Shown here one piece after another: positions 6,888 through 14,728 of a DNA stretch of 64,000 nt. Source of the stretch: Saprospiraceae bacterium (GTDB lineage: Bacteria; Bacteroidota; Bacteroidia; Chitinophagales; Saprospiraceae); assembly GCA_016716185.1 (NCBI GenBank), contig JADJWV010000001.1, positions 124,001 through 188,000 on the forward strand, written 5' to 3'. A program made the translations under genes and the position numbers. Each line of letters opens with the position of its first letter. Position 1 is the first letter of the stretch. The notes under the pieces are model-generated. The model worked only from the letters and a program-made list of their open reading frames with translations, made no database searches and was not told the DNA's origin.

Positions 6888-8990
6888 ATGAATCAATTTG
6901 TCATCAAACGAAACGGGGTTTATCATCCCCTGCTCCCTTATAAAATTTCAGATGCCATCTGCAAGGCTTTCGAAAGTCAGCAACAGGATGTTGATCAGGA
7001 ATTAATCGATTACGTTTTTTCCATGTTGGTCCAAAAAACGATCTGGGCTGTTGAAGAAATTCAGGACCTCATTGAAAAGCAACTTTTCTCCAGGGGGCAT
7101 TTTGAAACCATGCGTGCTTTTATGCTGCACAGGCATACGCGAAAATTGCAACGGGAGCATGTTCATGGCCTGAATGACGACACAACTTACATCGATTCCA
7201 CACAAACCATCGAAGAATATGTTTTCCAAAAGGACTGGAGAATCAACGCCAATGCCAATACATCTTATTCCAGTGCTGGACTGATCAACAATGTAGCAGG
7301 AAAGGTCATTGCCAATTACTGGCTCGATAAAGTTTATTCCAAAGAAGAAGCCTATGCCCATCGCAATGGAGATTACCACATACACGATCTCGATTGTCTT
7401 ACCGGTTATTGTGCCGGCTGGAGTCTTCGGATCCTGCTCAACGATGGATTCAATGGAGTCAGGGGCCGTGTGGGTAGTCGTCCTCCATCGCATTTGCGCG
7501 AAGCGCTTGGCCAGATGGCCAATTTTATGGGGATTCTCCAAAGCGAATGGGCCGGTGCCCAGGCATTTAGTTCGTTTGACACCTATCTGGCACCCTATGT
7601 ATTTAAAGATCAGCTCAGCTTTGAGGAAATTCTGAAAGCCATCCGCAGTTTTGTTTACAACCTCAATGTACCCGCCCGGTGGGGTCAGTCTCCGTTTACC
7701 AACATCACTCTGGATTGGGTCGTTCCCAACGATCTTAAAGATCAATTCCCCAGTCGCCTCGACAAGCACTTATTCGAAGGCATGAATAACGAACAGTTGT
7801 TAGCCTGTGCTCAGGAGCGGGGAATTTTAAAACTGACCGATCTTTGTTACAAACATTTCCAGAAGGAAATGAATATGATCAACAAAGCGTATTACACAGT
7901 CATGACTGAAGGGGATTCCAACGGACAACCATTTACCTTTCCAATTCCTACAGTCAACATCACAGAAGAGTTTGACTGGTATGGAGAAAACACGGATATA
8001 CTGTTTGAAAATACTGCAAAAATTGGTTCATCTTACTTTCAAAATTTTATAGGCAGCCAATATCTGCTCGACGGGGAAGGCCATAAAATAGAAAATCCAT
8101 ATGCATACAAACCCAATGCGCTCAGAAGCATGTGTTGCAGACTTCAATTGGATCTCCGTGAATTATTGAAGAGAGGGAATGGCTTGTTCGGAAGTGCGGA
8201 AATGACCGGGAGCATCGGCGTAGTCACCATCAATCTGGCTCGTTTAGGATACTTGTATAAAAACGACCGGGAAGCTTTGTATCAAAAGCTCGATGGGTTG
8301 ATCGAACTTGCAAAGTCAAGCCTGGAAAAAAAGAGAAATTTTATTCAACTTCTTTATGATCGCGGACTCTTTCCTTACACGAAACGTTATTTGCCACATT
8401 TCAGAAATCATTTTTCAACAATCGGGATCAATGGAATGAATGAAATGATCAGGAATTTTACAGATGACCGATGCAACATTGTACATCCCGAAGGCCGCGA
8501 ACTGGCATTACATGTACTTGAATTTATCCAGAAAAAAATGTCCCTAATCCAGGAAGAAACAGGCAATCTGTATAACTTAGAAGCTACCCCGGCAGAGGGA
8601 ACCACTTACCGTTTTGCAAAAGAAGACAAGAAGAGATTTCCCGACATCCTTCAGGCAGGATATGATGATCACATATATTATACCAACAGTTCACAATTGC
8701 CGGTGAATTATACCGACGATCCTTTTGAAGCATTGGAACTTCAGGATGAACTGCAATGCAAGTACACCGGTGGTACAGTCCTTCATTTATATATGAGAGA
8801 AAAAATCAGTTCGCCTGAAGCCTGCAGAAAACTCGTTCAAAAAGTGATTTCAAATTTCCGGCTGCCCTATATCACTGTCACTCCCGTATTCAGCGTATGC
8901 AATATCCATGGCTACCTCAACGGCGAACACGAGTATTGTCCAACCTGTGATGAGCAGCTTTTAAAATCTTTATTAACCGATCCAAACTAA
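6888..8990 (+). CDS. nrdD: Anaerobic (class III) ribonucleoside-triphosphate reductase, catalytic chain lacking the glycyl-radical segment
   Basis: About 700 residues from the ATG at 6888 (MNQFVIKRNG); an open frame extends further upstream without a better start. An N-terminal ATP-cone (about residues 1-90) is followed by the NrdD barrel, with recognisable segments YHIHDLDCLTGYCAGW, RSMCCRLQLD and GSAEMTGSIG. The C-terminus has the zinc-site cysteines (VCNIHGYLNGEHEYCPTCDEQ region, C..., CPTC) but stops about 13 residues later. The RVxGYxRPV glycyl-radical segment that normally ends NrdD is absent and is encoded by the next gene. The enzyme reduces NTPs to dNTPs without oxygen. It is first in an operon with the radical peptide gene and nrdG. 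Confidence 0.9.
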   Translation: MNQFVIKRNGVYHPLLPYKISDAICKAFESQQQDVDQELIDYVFSMLVQKTIWAVEEIQDLIEKQLFSRGHFETMRAFMLHRHTRKLQREHVHGLNDDTTYIDSTQTIEEYVFQKDWRINANANTSYSSAGLINNVAGKVIANYWLDKVYSKEEAYAHRNGDYHIHDLDCLTGYCAGWSLRILLNDGFNGVRGRVGSRPPSHLREALGQMANFMGILQSEWAGAQAFSSFDTYLAPYVFKDQLSFEEILKAIRSFVYNLNVPARWGQSPFTNITLDWVVPNDLKDQFPSRLDKHLFEGMNNEQLLACAQERGILKLTDLCYKHFQKEMNMINKAYYTVMTEGDSNGQPFTFPIPTVNITEEFDWYGENTDILFENTAKIGSSYFQNFIGSQYLLDGEGHKIENPYAYKPNALRSMCCRLQLDLRELLKRGNGLFGSAEMTGSIGVVTINLARLGYLYKNDREALYQKLDGLIELAKSSLEKKRNFIQLLYDRGLFPYTKRYLPHFRNHFSTIGINGMNEMIRNFTDDRCNIVHPEGRELALHVLEFIQKKMSLIQEETGNLYNLEATPAEGTTYRFAKEDKKRFPDILQAGYDDHIYYTNSSQLPVNYTDDPFEALELQDELQCKYTGGTVLHLYMREKISSPEACRKLVQKVISNFRLPYITVTPVFSVCNIHGYLNGEHEYCPTCDEQLLKSLLTDPN

Positions 8991-8998
8991 TTTGAATT

Positions 8999-9172
8999 AT
9001 GGAAACCAAACAACAACATGTTCAACTTCTTCAGCAACATCAGGAAAAGAGAACCAAATGTCTGATATTTACCAGAGTGATGGGTTATCACCGTCCAGTA
9101 GAAAGCTTCAACATTGGAAAAAAAGGTGAGCACCGGGAAAGAAAACAATTTATTGAAAAAGAACATGTCTAA
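8999..9172 (+). CDS. Separate glycyl-radical peptide of class III RNR (NrdD C-terminal domain)
   Basis: A 57-residue ORF starting 8 bases after the nrdD stop and ending 8 bases inside nrdG. Its C-terminal half has the glycyl-radical signature: FTRVMGYHRPVESFNIGKKG, with G29 as the expected radical glycine. The first 20 residues (METKQQHVQLLQQHQEKRTK) are Gln-rich and may be a docking helix. Because this segment is missing from NrdD, the two chains probably assemble in trans, like the YfiD repair peptide of pyruvate formate-lyase. It is not a sequencing slip: the nrdD frame ends with TAA at 8988-8990, and this frame has its own TGA at 8993-8995, so one indel cannot join them. The radical would be installed by NrdG. 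Confidence 0.85.
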   Translation: METKQQHVQLLQQHQEKRTKCLIFTRVMGYHRPVESFNIGKKGEHRERKQFIEKEHV

Positions 9173-9845
9173 TCCCATTTATCATATCACTCCGTTTACG
9201 CAACTGGATTATCCCGATAAACTGGCCTGCATCATTTGGTTTGCAGGCTGTAATATGCGCTGCCTGTATTGCTACAACACTGAGATCGTCAAAGGAAAAG
9301 GTCGTTTATCGTATGAGGAAGCTCTTGAATTTTTAAAATCGCGAAAAAATTTATTGGATGCCGTGGTTCTAAGTGGTGGTGAATGCACCATGCATATCCG
9401 TCTTGAAGAATTTATTCATAAAATAAAAGATATGCATTTTCTGGTTAAAATAGACACCAATGGATCTCATCCACGCCTATTATCAAAACTAATACGGGAA
9501 AATCTGATAGACTATGTCGCTCTTGATTTTAAGGCTCTTCAAGACAGGTTTTTTAAAATTACGAGGTCGGATCACTTTAAGGATTTTGAAAAAACACTGG
9601 AGCTCCTGGTCTCCTCAAAGATACCCTTTGAAGTCAGAACTACAGTGCATTCAGAATTTCTGGACCAAGACTATTTAATCAGAATGGCCAGGTATTTAAA
9701 AAACAAATCCTATTCAGGTACCTACTTTTTACAATCCTTCTTTAACGACATTCCAACTTTAGGTTCACTTAAGAACGATTATAAATCAATTCCAGCAGAA
9801 TTTATACAAAATGCAGGATTACAAATTGAAGTGAGAAAATTTTAA
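9165..9845 (+). CDS. nrdG: Anaerobic RNR-activating protein NrdG (radical SAM)
   Basis: 226 residues from the ATG at 9165, which overlaps the end of the glycyl-radical peptide gene by 8 bases, a sign of translational coupling. The radical SAM motif CNMRCLYC (CX3CX2C) lies near residue 33 after FAGC. A GGE-type motif (SGGECTMH) and a KIDTNG segment follow. The enzyme cleaves S-adenosylmethionine to place the radical on the glycine of the RNR. Here its substrate would be the separate 57-residue peptide. A longer upstream start (9114) would read through the peptide gene and is less likely. It is oxygen sensitive, like its partner. Confidence 0.9.
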   Translation: MSNPIYHITPFTQLDYPDKLACIIWFAGCNMRCLYCYNTEIVKGKGRLSYEEALEFLKSRKNLLDAVVLSGGECTMHIRLEEFIHKIKDMHFLVKIDTNGSHPRLLSKLIRENLIDYVALDFKALQDRFFKITRSDHFKDFEKTLELLVSSKIPFEVRTTVHSEFLDQDYLIRMARYLKNKSYSGTYFLQSFFNDIPTLGSLKNDYKSIPAEFIQNAGLQIEVRKF

Positions 9846-9903
9846 TGTTATAATTTATTTTTGAAGTGATTGGAATATTCGACATTAAAAAATCAGGGTG
9901 GCT

Positions 9904-11136
9904 CTATGCACTGGTCTTATTATAAAAGCTGTTGTAAAAAGGCAAACTGATGCCTGTCCTCAATAAATAAAATAAAATTACGCATATCAGCGTACTGAAT
10001 AAGATAACAGAAAAACAAATTGCCTGGATAACAACCCCATCGGGATGCTGATTCTGGAAAGGCAATGTTGCAATAACTGCTGCTCCCAATCCCTTTGGTA
10101 TCATCATGCTGATGATGGCTCTATCTACAGTTGGCGTTTGTGAAGTGAATAATCCTTTAACGACGAATAATCTGACAAAAAACAGGCAGATGGTGATAAC
10201 GGCACCCCAAAGCAACCAATCCAAACGGTCAATACGGATATTAATACCAATAAAAATAAAGAAAAATGTTCTTAACAAAAAAACAATTTGAGAAAAGAAA
10301 TCTTTTTCTTCATTAGGAAGTACAATACTTTGATTCGGAATTATTTTACTCAGGAGTTTGGGTTCGAAATACTCAAGATTTCCAATGGCAATCCCAAAAG
10401 TGAGTGCCGTCAATGGTCCGCTAAAACCAAGGTATTCGGATAGTCCGTAGACAATAAAAAGAAATGCCGGAGTAGAAAATTTGGTGGCTTTCAGAGATTG
10501 AATCTTATTGATGATGTAAGACCAGGTAAATGCACTCAGTACGGCTATCAGGACTGCCATTACCAATGAACTAATAAACTGGGAAAACAGCATTTTGGTA
10601 TTAATTTCTCCGGTCATCATAAATCCCAGAATACTAATCGGAATAGCAAGTGTAAACACATCCGATTCCGCGGATTCCACGATCAGTGTTGTGGCTGTTT
10701 TTGATGTAATAGAAATTTGTTTTACCAAACCAACCACAACTGCAGCAGAGGTTCCTCCGAGAGTACTCCCAATAAACAAACTACTAAGCCAGAAAATGTC
10801 GAGTACAAAAAAACAAAAAAGGAATATGACGACTGCCGTGCTTACGAACCCAAAAGTGGTAATCGCTGCAGAATCCTTAAATGATGCTTTAAGAGATGAA
10901 ATCCTCAAATCGGTCCCGCTTTCAAACAATATAAATATCAAAACCAGATTGCTGAACAGCGAACCGAATTGTCCAAAAATGTCTGGGCTTACTAATTTTG
11001 TTATTGGTCCGATAATCAATCCGATGAGCATCAGGCCCAAAACATCCGGCACCCCTTTTCTGACAAACAAACCACCCAGGTAGTGACCAAAAAAAATAAA
11101 CAGCCCAATGACAATAATAATGAGTGAGGTTTCCAT
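9904..11136 (-). CDS. Cation:proton antiporter, CPA2-like membrane protein
   Basis: A 410-residue protein made almost entirely of membrane helices (about 12). It has features of the Na+/H+ exchanger domain: a first helix with FFGHYLGGLFVRKGVPDVLG, an acidic residue in LIFILFESGTDL (helix 4-5 region), and GSTLGGTSAAVVVGLVKQ. Members exchange Na+ or K+ for protons at the inner membrane. There is no C-terminal TrkA-N/RCK domain, unlike KefB/KefC, so ion choice and regulation cannot be stated. It is transcribed convergently toward nrdG with 58 bases between. Family is sure. Confidence 0.82.
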   Translation of the reverse strand: METSLIIIVIGLFIFFGHYLGGLFVRKGVPDVLGLMLIGLIIGPITKLVSPDIFGQFGSLFSNLVLIFILFESGTDLRISSLKASFKDSAAITTFGFVSTAVVIFLFCFFVLDIFWLSSLFIGSTLGGTSAAVVVGLVKQISITSKTATTLIVESAESDVFTLAIPISILGFMMTGEINTKMLFSQFISSLVMAVLIAVLSAFTWSYIINKIQSLKATKFSTPAFLFIVYGLSEYLGFSGPLTALTFGIAIGNLEYFEPKLLSKIIPNQSIVLPNEEKDFFSQIVFLLRTFFFIFIGINIRIDRLDWLLWGAVITICLFFVRLFVVKGLFTSQTPTVDRAIISMMIPKGLGAAVIATLPFQNQHPDGVVIQAICFSVILFSTLICVILFYLLRTGISLPFYNSFYNKTSA

Positions 11137-11392
11137 ATTCTATATTCCCGACCAATTTAACGCATAATTTGAATAAAATATATTAGGCGTAAAAGTAAGG
11201 GATAATAATCTACATTCAGGTTGAAGCAAATCAGTTATAAAGTATTGGTTATCAATTCTTTAATAAAATTTGAGTGTCGTTTTGTGTACTGCAGATTTTC
11301 ATCTTCGGAAGAGTTTGTGGCTAATTTTCAGCAAGTCCTTAAGGTGTTTGAGTTTTGGTTCCGGTTCGCTGCATTTCCTAAGGCTGATTATT
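11137..11392. other. Intergenic stretch with an unrecognised coding remnant
   Basis: No intact gene. Read on the minus strand, about 11285-11460 translates into a protein-like run (segments DIVRIGNIQKIITTSGQNT and EPEPKLKHLKDLLK) that is out of frame with the neighbouring RAYT remnant and lacks a start. It looks like the tail of another gene joined to the transposase by a deletion; the family was not recognised. Confidence 0.35.
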
Positions 11393-11683
11393 TTACCTTC
11401 TGTGTTTTGACCGGAAGTTGTGATGATCTTTTGGATATTTCCAATTCTTACAATATCTGTCCATGAGTAGTTGATACTGTGTGCTTTGAGTTGGTTTTAA
11501 TCCAACAAGGATGTGCACATGGTCTGGCCTTCCGTTAATCATCATTATTTTTTGATTTTTATTTTTAACGATGCCTTTGATGTATTGATATAATTTTTTC
11601 TTCAATGTTGTAGAAATGATATTGGCTCTGCCTTTTCCGGCAAATACTACATGAACGTAAAATTGTGTATAGGTAATAGCCAT
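11393..11683 (-). pseudogene. Truncated REP-associated tyrosine transposase (RAYT, IS200/Y1 type)
   Basis: The first 63 residues match the Y1 transposase family: MAITYTQFYVHVVFAGKGRA, a helix, and the HUH-type motif PDHVHILVGLKP. After GLKPTQS the sequence leaves the family, and the C-terminal helix with the catalytic tyrosine is missing, so the gene is broken (normal length about 150). RAYTs move or maintain palindromic REP sequences. REP-like palindromes lie directly upstream of this gene (11701 onward), as usual for RAYT loci. Probably inactive. Confidence 0.75.
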
Positions 11684-11692
11684 TTTTCTCCC

Positions 11693-12245
11693 TTGGTTTC
11701 GCTCCTACGGAGCTGGTAAATTTTTTTTTGACTCTTGCTATTGACCTGACGCCCCGATGGGGCTGTTTCTCCATTTATCTGTTCCGTTTTTTTTTGCAAC
11801 ACCTTTTTGGTTGGTTATAAAGACTTATTTAAATTTTTTTGAGGTTTAATTCCGTATTGGTGCGTTGCCAAGATTGCCTCTTTTTTTTTAATTGACTCCC
11901 GGCTTGCCTTGGTTTCGCTCCTACGGAGCTGGTAAACTTTTTTTGACTCTTGCTATTTACCTGACGCCCCGATGGGGCTGTTTTCCCTTTATCTGGTCTG
12001 TATTTTTTTGCAACACCTTTTTGGTTGGAGATAAAGACTTAATTTAATTTTTTTGAGGTTTAATTCCGTATTGCTGCGTTGCCAAGATTGCCTCTTTTGT
12101 TTAATTGACTCCCGGCTTGCCTTGGTTTCGCTCCTACGGAGCTGGTAAACTTTTTTTGACTCTTGCTATTTACCTGACGCCCCGATGGGGCTGTTTTCCC
12201 TTTATCTGGTCTGTATTTTTTTGCAACACCTTTTTGGTTGGTTAT
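11693..12245. repeat. Tandem ~214-bp repeat (2.5 copies) carrying REP-like palindromes
   Basis: Copies begin at 11693, 11909 and 12122 (spacing 216 and 213); the third is cut after about 124 bases. Each holds two short palindromes: GCTCCTACGGAGC (11701-11713, 11917-11929, 12130-12142) and GCCCCGATGGGGC (11751-11763, 11966-11978, 12179-12191). Placement next to a RAYT remnant makes these REP/BIME-type elements. No gene is seen inside. Confidence 0.85.
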
Positions 12246-12334
12246 GCTATATAATCAGCAATCATCCTCCTCATTTTTAAGCTCGGTTTGAACGTTTTCC
12301 AAATAAAATCAACATTTATCCTTCCCAGTTATAA

Positions 12335-12401
12335 GCTCCGTAGGAGCGACATGTCAATAGAATCAACAATCATCCCTTTCCTCTTTGAGCTCCGTAGGAG
12401 C
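12335..12401. repeat. Two REP-like palindromes in inverse orientation
   Basis: GCTCCGTAGGAGC at 12335-12347 and again at 12389-12401, each followed by GACA. This is the reverse complement of the palindrome in the tandem array, so the region has three copies in one direction and two in the other. The stretch 12246-12540 has no other feature. Confidence 0.75.
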
Positions 12402-12540
12402 GACACCATAGTTTGCCTTTATTTCGGGCTCCTTCACCGTTTTAATTTAGTCATTTACAAGTACATTCGATCGCTATTCAATTTCTGCAACTTTATCAAT
12501 TGATTTTCGATTTATAGCAATACAGTCCATCACGAATTTG

Positions 12541-12607
12541 TAATGCATAAAAAAAGCCATCACTATCTGTGATGGCCTTCAGTTTTTTGTGGGAGATACT
12601 GGGTTCG
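12541..12607. repeat. 67-bp direct repeat, copy 1 (tRNA-Val 3' end plus terminator)
   Basis: Identical to 12951-13017 except for one base (T at 12565, A at 12975). It contains the acceptor and part of the T-arm of tRNA-Val, a terminator hairpin and an ATGCATTA word. Here the T-arm is interrupted after GGGTTCG by a 58-bp inverted-repeat element and resumes as CAGTGACCC at 12666. Confidence 0.9.
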
Positions 12608-12665
12608 TCCCGATATTTTGGCAACACTTTTTACCAGACAAGCTTCTCATTCCAAAATATCGGGA
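12608..12665. repeat. 58-bp inverted-repeat element inside a tRNA fragment
   Basis: TCCCGATATTTTGG (12608-12621) and CCAAAATATCGGGA (12652-12665) form a perfect 14-bp inverted repeat with a 30-base loop. It takes the place of the bases AAC in the T-arm. It also covers the end of the GIY-YIG gene, for which it may serve as terminator. Confidence 0.75.
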
Positions 12666-12958
12666 CAGTGACCCAAGCCATATTTTTCCACCAGCTTCGT
12701 TATCTTTTTTCGATTACTTTTTAACGACTCAATGTATTTCCTCGATTTTTGGGACTTCAAGTGTGCCTCAAATTTTCTTGACTCCTGAATATCTTTCATT
12801 TCAAATACCAGATACCTTTCCCAGTCTGTGGCTCTTGTTGTAAAAGATCCAATGAATTGGTGTTCATTATGCCATCGCAATCGCTGCTCAAAATCTTCCG
12901 TCTCTCCAATGTAATAACGGTCTATCGCCTTGCTATAAATGATGTAAACGTAATGCAT
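12647..12958 (-). CDS. GIY-YIG nuclease domain protein
   Basis: About 103 residues from the ATG at 12958. The N-terminus has the GIY-YIG motif as YVYIIYS and RYYIGETEDFEQRLRWHN, with the conserved Arg and a Glu further on. The length fits the small stand-alone GIY-YIG family (UvrC/YhbQ-like). The start codon lies in the T-tract of the tRNA-Val terminator, and the last codons run into a tRNA T-arm fragment (GGGTCACTG, read as LGHC). The gene is therefore wedged between two copies of a tRNA 3' end, suggesting that it moves by cutting tRNA genes. A longer start at 12973 lies inside the terminator hairpin and is unlikely. Confidence 0.8.
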   Translation of the reverse strand: MHYVYIIYSKAIDRYYIGETEDFEQRLRWHNEHQFIGSFTTRATDWERYLVFEMKDIQESRKFEAHLKSQKSRKYIESLKSNRKKITKLVEKYGLGHCPDILE

Positions 12959-13017
12959 AAAAAAAGCCATCACTAACTGTGATGGCCTTCAGTTTTTTGT
13001 GGGAGATACTGGGTTCG
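12951..13017. repeat. 67-bp direct repeat, copy 2 (within intact tRNA-Val)
   Basis: The second copy overlaps the 3' end of the intact tRNA-Val gene, its terminator and the first bases of the GIY-YIG gene. The two copies are 410 bp apart and enclose the GIY-YIG gene. Confidence 0.9.
12959..12987 (-). terminator. Rho-independent terminator of tRNA-Val
   Basis: On the minus strand GCCATCAC, five bases, GTGATGGC and then seven T. It begins 13 bases after the tRNA. A second copy lies at 12549-12577. Confidence 0.8.
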
Positions 13018-13074
13018 AACCAGTGACCCTCTGCTTGTAAGGCAGATGCTCTGAACCAGCTGAGCTAATCTCCC
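13000..13074 (-). tRNA. tRNA-Val (anticodon TAC)
   Basis: A 75-base cloverleaf on the minus strand: acceptor GGGAGAT pairs with ATCTCCC, D-arm GCTCAGCTGGTTCAGAGC, anticodon loop CTTACAA (anticodon TAC) on a TCTGC/GCAGA stem, and a T-arm with GGTTCGAACC. CCA is not encoded. Confidence 0.95.
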
Positions 13075-13175
13075 TAAAAGGGACGCAAATATAATTTAAG
13101 CGCAGAAATTCTACAATAAGCGTTTAGAATTTAATAATTCATATATGTAATTCTTTGGATTCCAATAGAAATATT

Positions 13176-14618
13176 CTATGCATTCGGGTTTTGTTCCCGC
13201 ATTTCTACCAGAGAAATCATCCGAAACAAAAAGGCAACTCCAGTAATAGAAGCTGCTGTCAGTATAACCTTGAATTTCCAATCCACTTCAAGGAAATATA
13301 TTCCTGTCGAAAAGAAGACAGACAAAAGAAAAAACAAAATTGAAAATATGACAAAATCTTTACTTATGATGACCAGTTTATCTCTCCACACCATGATGGC
13401 CTGTATGATAAATAACATGCCATGTACCGTCATTGCAATTAATGCAGATGCAAGTACTCCAAATTCAGGAATGAAATAAATATTGCCAATAATGGAGATC
13501 AATGATGCCAGGGCATAGTACACCATAAGATTGACTTCCCGGTGAATGGCCTGGTAAAACGCTCCCATTATAAAATTCAGACTGGCCGGTAAAAATGCTA
13601 TCATCACCAATTGAAATGCCTGTATCCAAATCAACTCATCGGTATGATACAATATTTTAATCCATATTTCTGCATAAAAATATCCGATACAACTGACTAA
13701 CATCGTCCCTACAAATAGCCATTTGATAGAAAGTTGAAATAAACTGCTGAGCTTTTCCTGCTGTTTGTACAGTCTTGAAAACATGGCCAGCAACAAGCCG
13801 CCCACTGCCAGCGATATCATGCTTGCCGCTTCAAATAATCGCATGGAGGCGGCGTAAACTCCTGCCTGATGTGCTCCCTCCGGATGTAATCGATGCAACA
13901 ACACGGTATCCATTTTATTGTAAAGGGTGCTGAATAAATAAATACCCACAAAGGGTAAAGTCGAAACTAACAATCGTTTGTATCTTGATACCCCTGCCCA
14001 ATTCCATTGAAGATTCAGGCCTTTTTTCTTTAAAAAAAATAAACTCAAAATCCAGGTGATCAGGAGCGATAGGCTCTGCATCCATACAAAACCATCAACT
14101 GTTAAAAGTTTTTGAAACGCGGGTACCCACAATACAGCGGTCCCCATAAGCACCAACAGAAAACGGTCCAATACCGAAAAAAAACTATCCTGTCGGTAAA
14201 ATCCCATTCCAGAAATCGCAGATCGGTTGAAAAAAATGGCACTCACTACCACCTGATTGGCTGCTAAATGTAATATCAGGGGCCACAAGGGTTTGTTATA
14301 GTTCCCCAGGATACAAACAAGAAGGATAAACCCTAAATAAATCAGAGATAAGATTACTTTCAGTGCTGTGAAATCCTGAAACCGTTGCTGGCTGTCATCT
14401 CTGTTTTGGCTGATGTACCGGTTGGTAAAATTTTGAAGCCCAAAATCATTAATGAATTGGAAAAGCAAAGTCAAATTAAATAAACTATAATACAGACCAT
14501 ACTGTTCTGCCCCTAATACAAGTTGAAAAGGTCGGTCAACCCCCAATAAAAAGTAAACTTTGATCAATAAATTACTAACCAGCAATAAAGCTGCATTGAT
14601 TACAAATTCGCGCTTCAT
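13176..14618 (-). CDS. Polysaccharide biosynthesis flippase (Wzx/MATE-like)
   Basis: A 480-residue membrane protein with about 12-14 helices. Its layout is that of lipid-linked oligosaccharide flippases: an N-terminal helix MKREFVINAALLLVSNLLIK, YGLYYSLFNLTLLFQFINDFGLQNF, and a middle region with LFEAASMISLAVGGLLLAMFSRLY. It would move surface-polysaccharide precursors across the inner membrane. No glycosyltransferases lie next to it, so the polysaccharide cannot be named. The start MKREF is the only good one. It is divergent from the T9SS type B gene at 14729. Confidence 0.8.
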   Translation of the reverse strand: MKREFVINAALLLVSNLLIKVYFLLGVDRPFQLVLGAEQYGLYYSLFNLTLLFQFINDFGLQNFTNRYISQNRDDSQQRFQDFTALKVILSLIYLGFILLVCILGNYNKPLWPLILHLAANQVVVSAIFFNRSAISGMGFYRQDSFFSVLDRFLLVLMGTAVLWVPAFQKLLTVDGFVWMQSLSLLITWILSLFFLKKKGLNLQWNWAGVSRYKRLLVSTLPFVGIYLFSTLYNKMDTVLLHRLHPEGAHQAGVYAASMRLFEAASMISLAVGGLLLAMFSRLYKQQEKLSSLFQLSIKWLFVGTMLVSCIGYFYAEIWIKILYHTDELIWIQAFQLVMIAFLPASLNFIMGAFYQAIHREVNLMVYYALASLISIIGNIYFIPEFGVLASALIAMTVHGMLFIIQAIMVWRDKLVIISKDFVIFSILFFLLSVFFSTGIYFLEVDWKFKVILTAASITGVAFLFRMISLVEMREQNPNA

Positions 14619-14677
14619 GTGAGTCCGAAAGATACAAAAGCAAGCGGATTCATTCGAATGGGCAAGTCTGTAAGCTC

Positions 14678-14710
14678 TTGTTTTAAACTTTAGATAATTT
14701 TATACTTTTG
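14678..14710 (+). promoter_or_regulatory. Putative promoter for the T9SS type B protein gene
   Basis: TTG (14678-14680), 22 bases, then TACTTTTG (14703-14710), an exact TAnnTTTG match, 18 bases before the ATG at 14729. It argues against a TTG start at 14708, which lies inside the box. Confidence 0.5.
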
Positions 14711-14728
14711 AAGCTATATTCTAAATTC

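Noticed and set aside
7002..7769. A 255-residue minus-strand frame inside nrdD
   Set aside because: Antisense shadow of a conserved enzyme.
8941..9172. Simple frameshift error splitting nrdD
   Set aside because: Separate stops in the two frames (8988-8990 and 8993-8995) mean that one inserted or lost base cannot fuse them.
11693..12245. CRISPR or ncRNA gene in the tandem repeat
   Set aside because: Repeats of about 214 bp with REP palindromes beside a RAYT remnant fit mobile REP elements better.
12288..12503. A 71-codon frame over the REP copies
   Set aside because: It runs through repeat palindromes and has no protein-like features.
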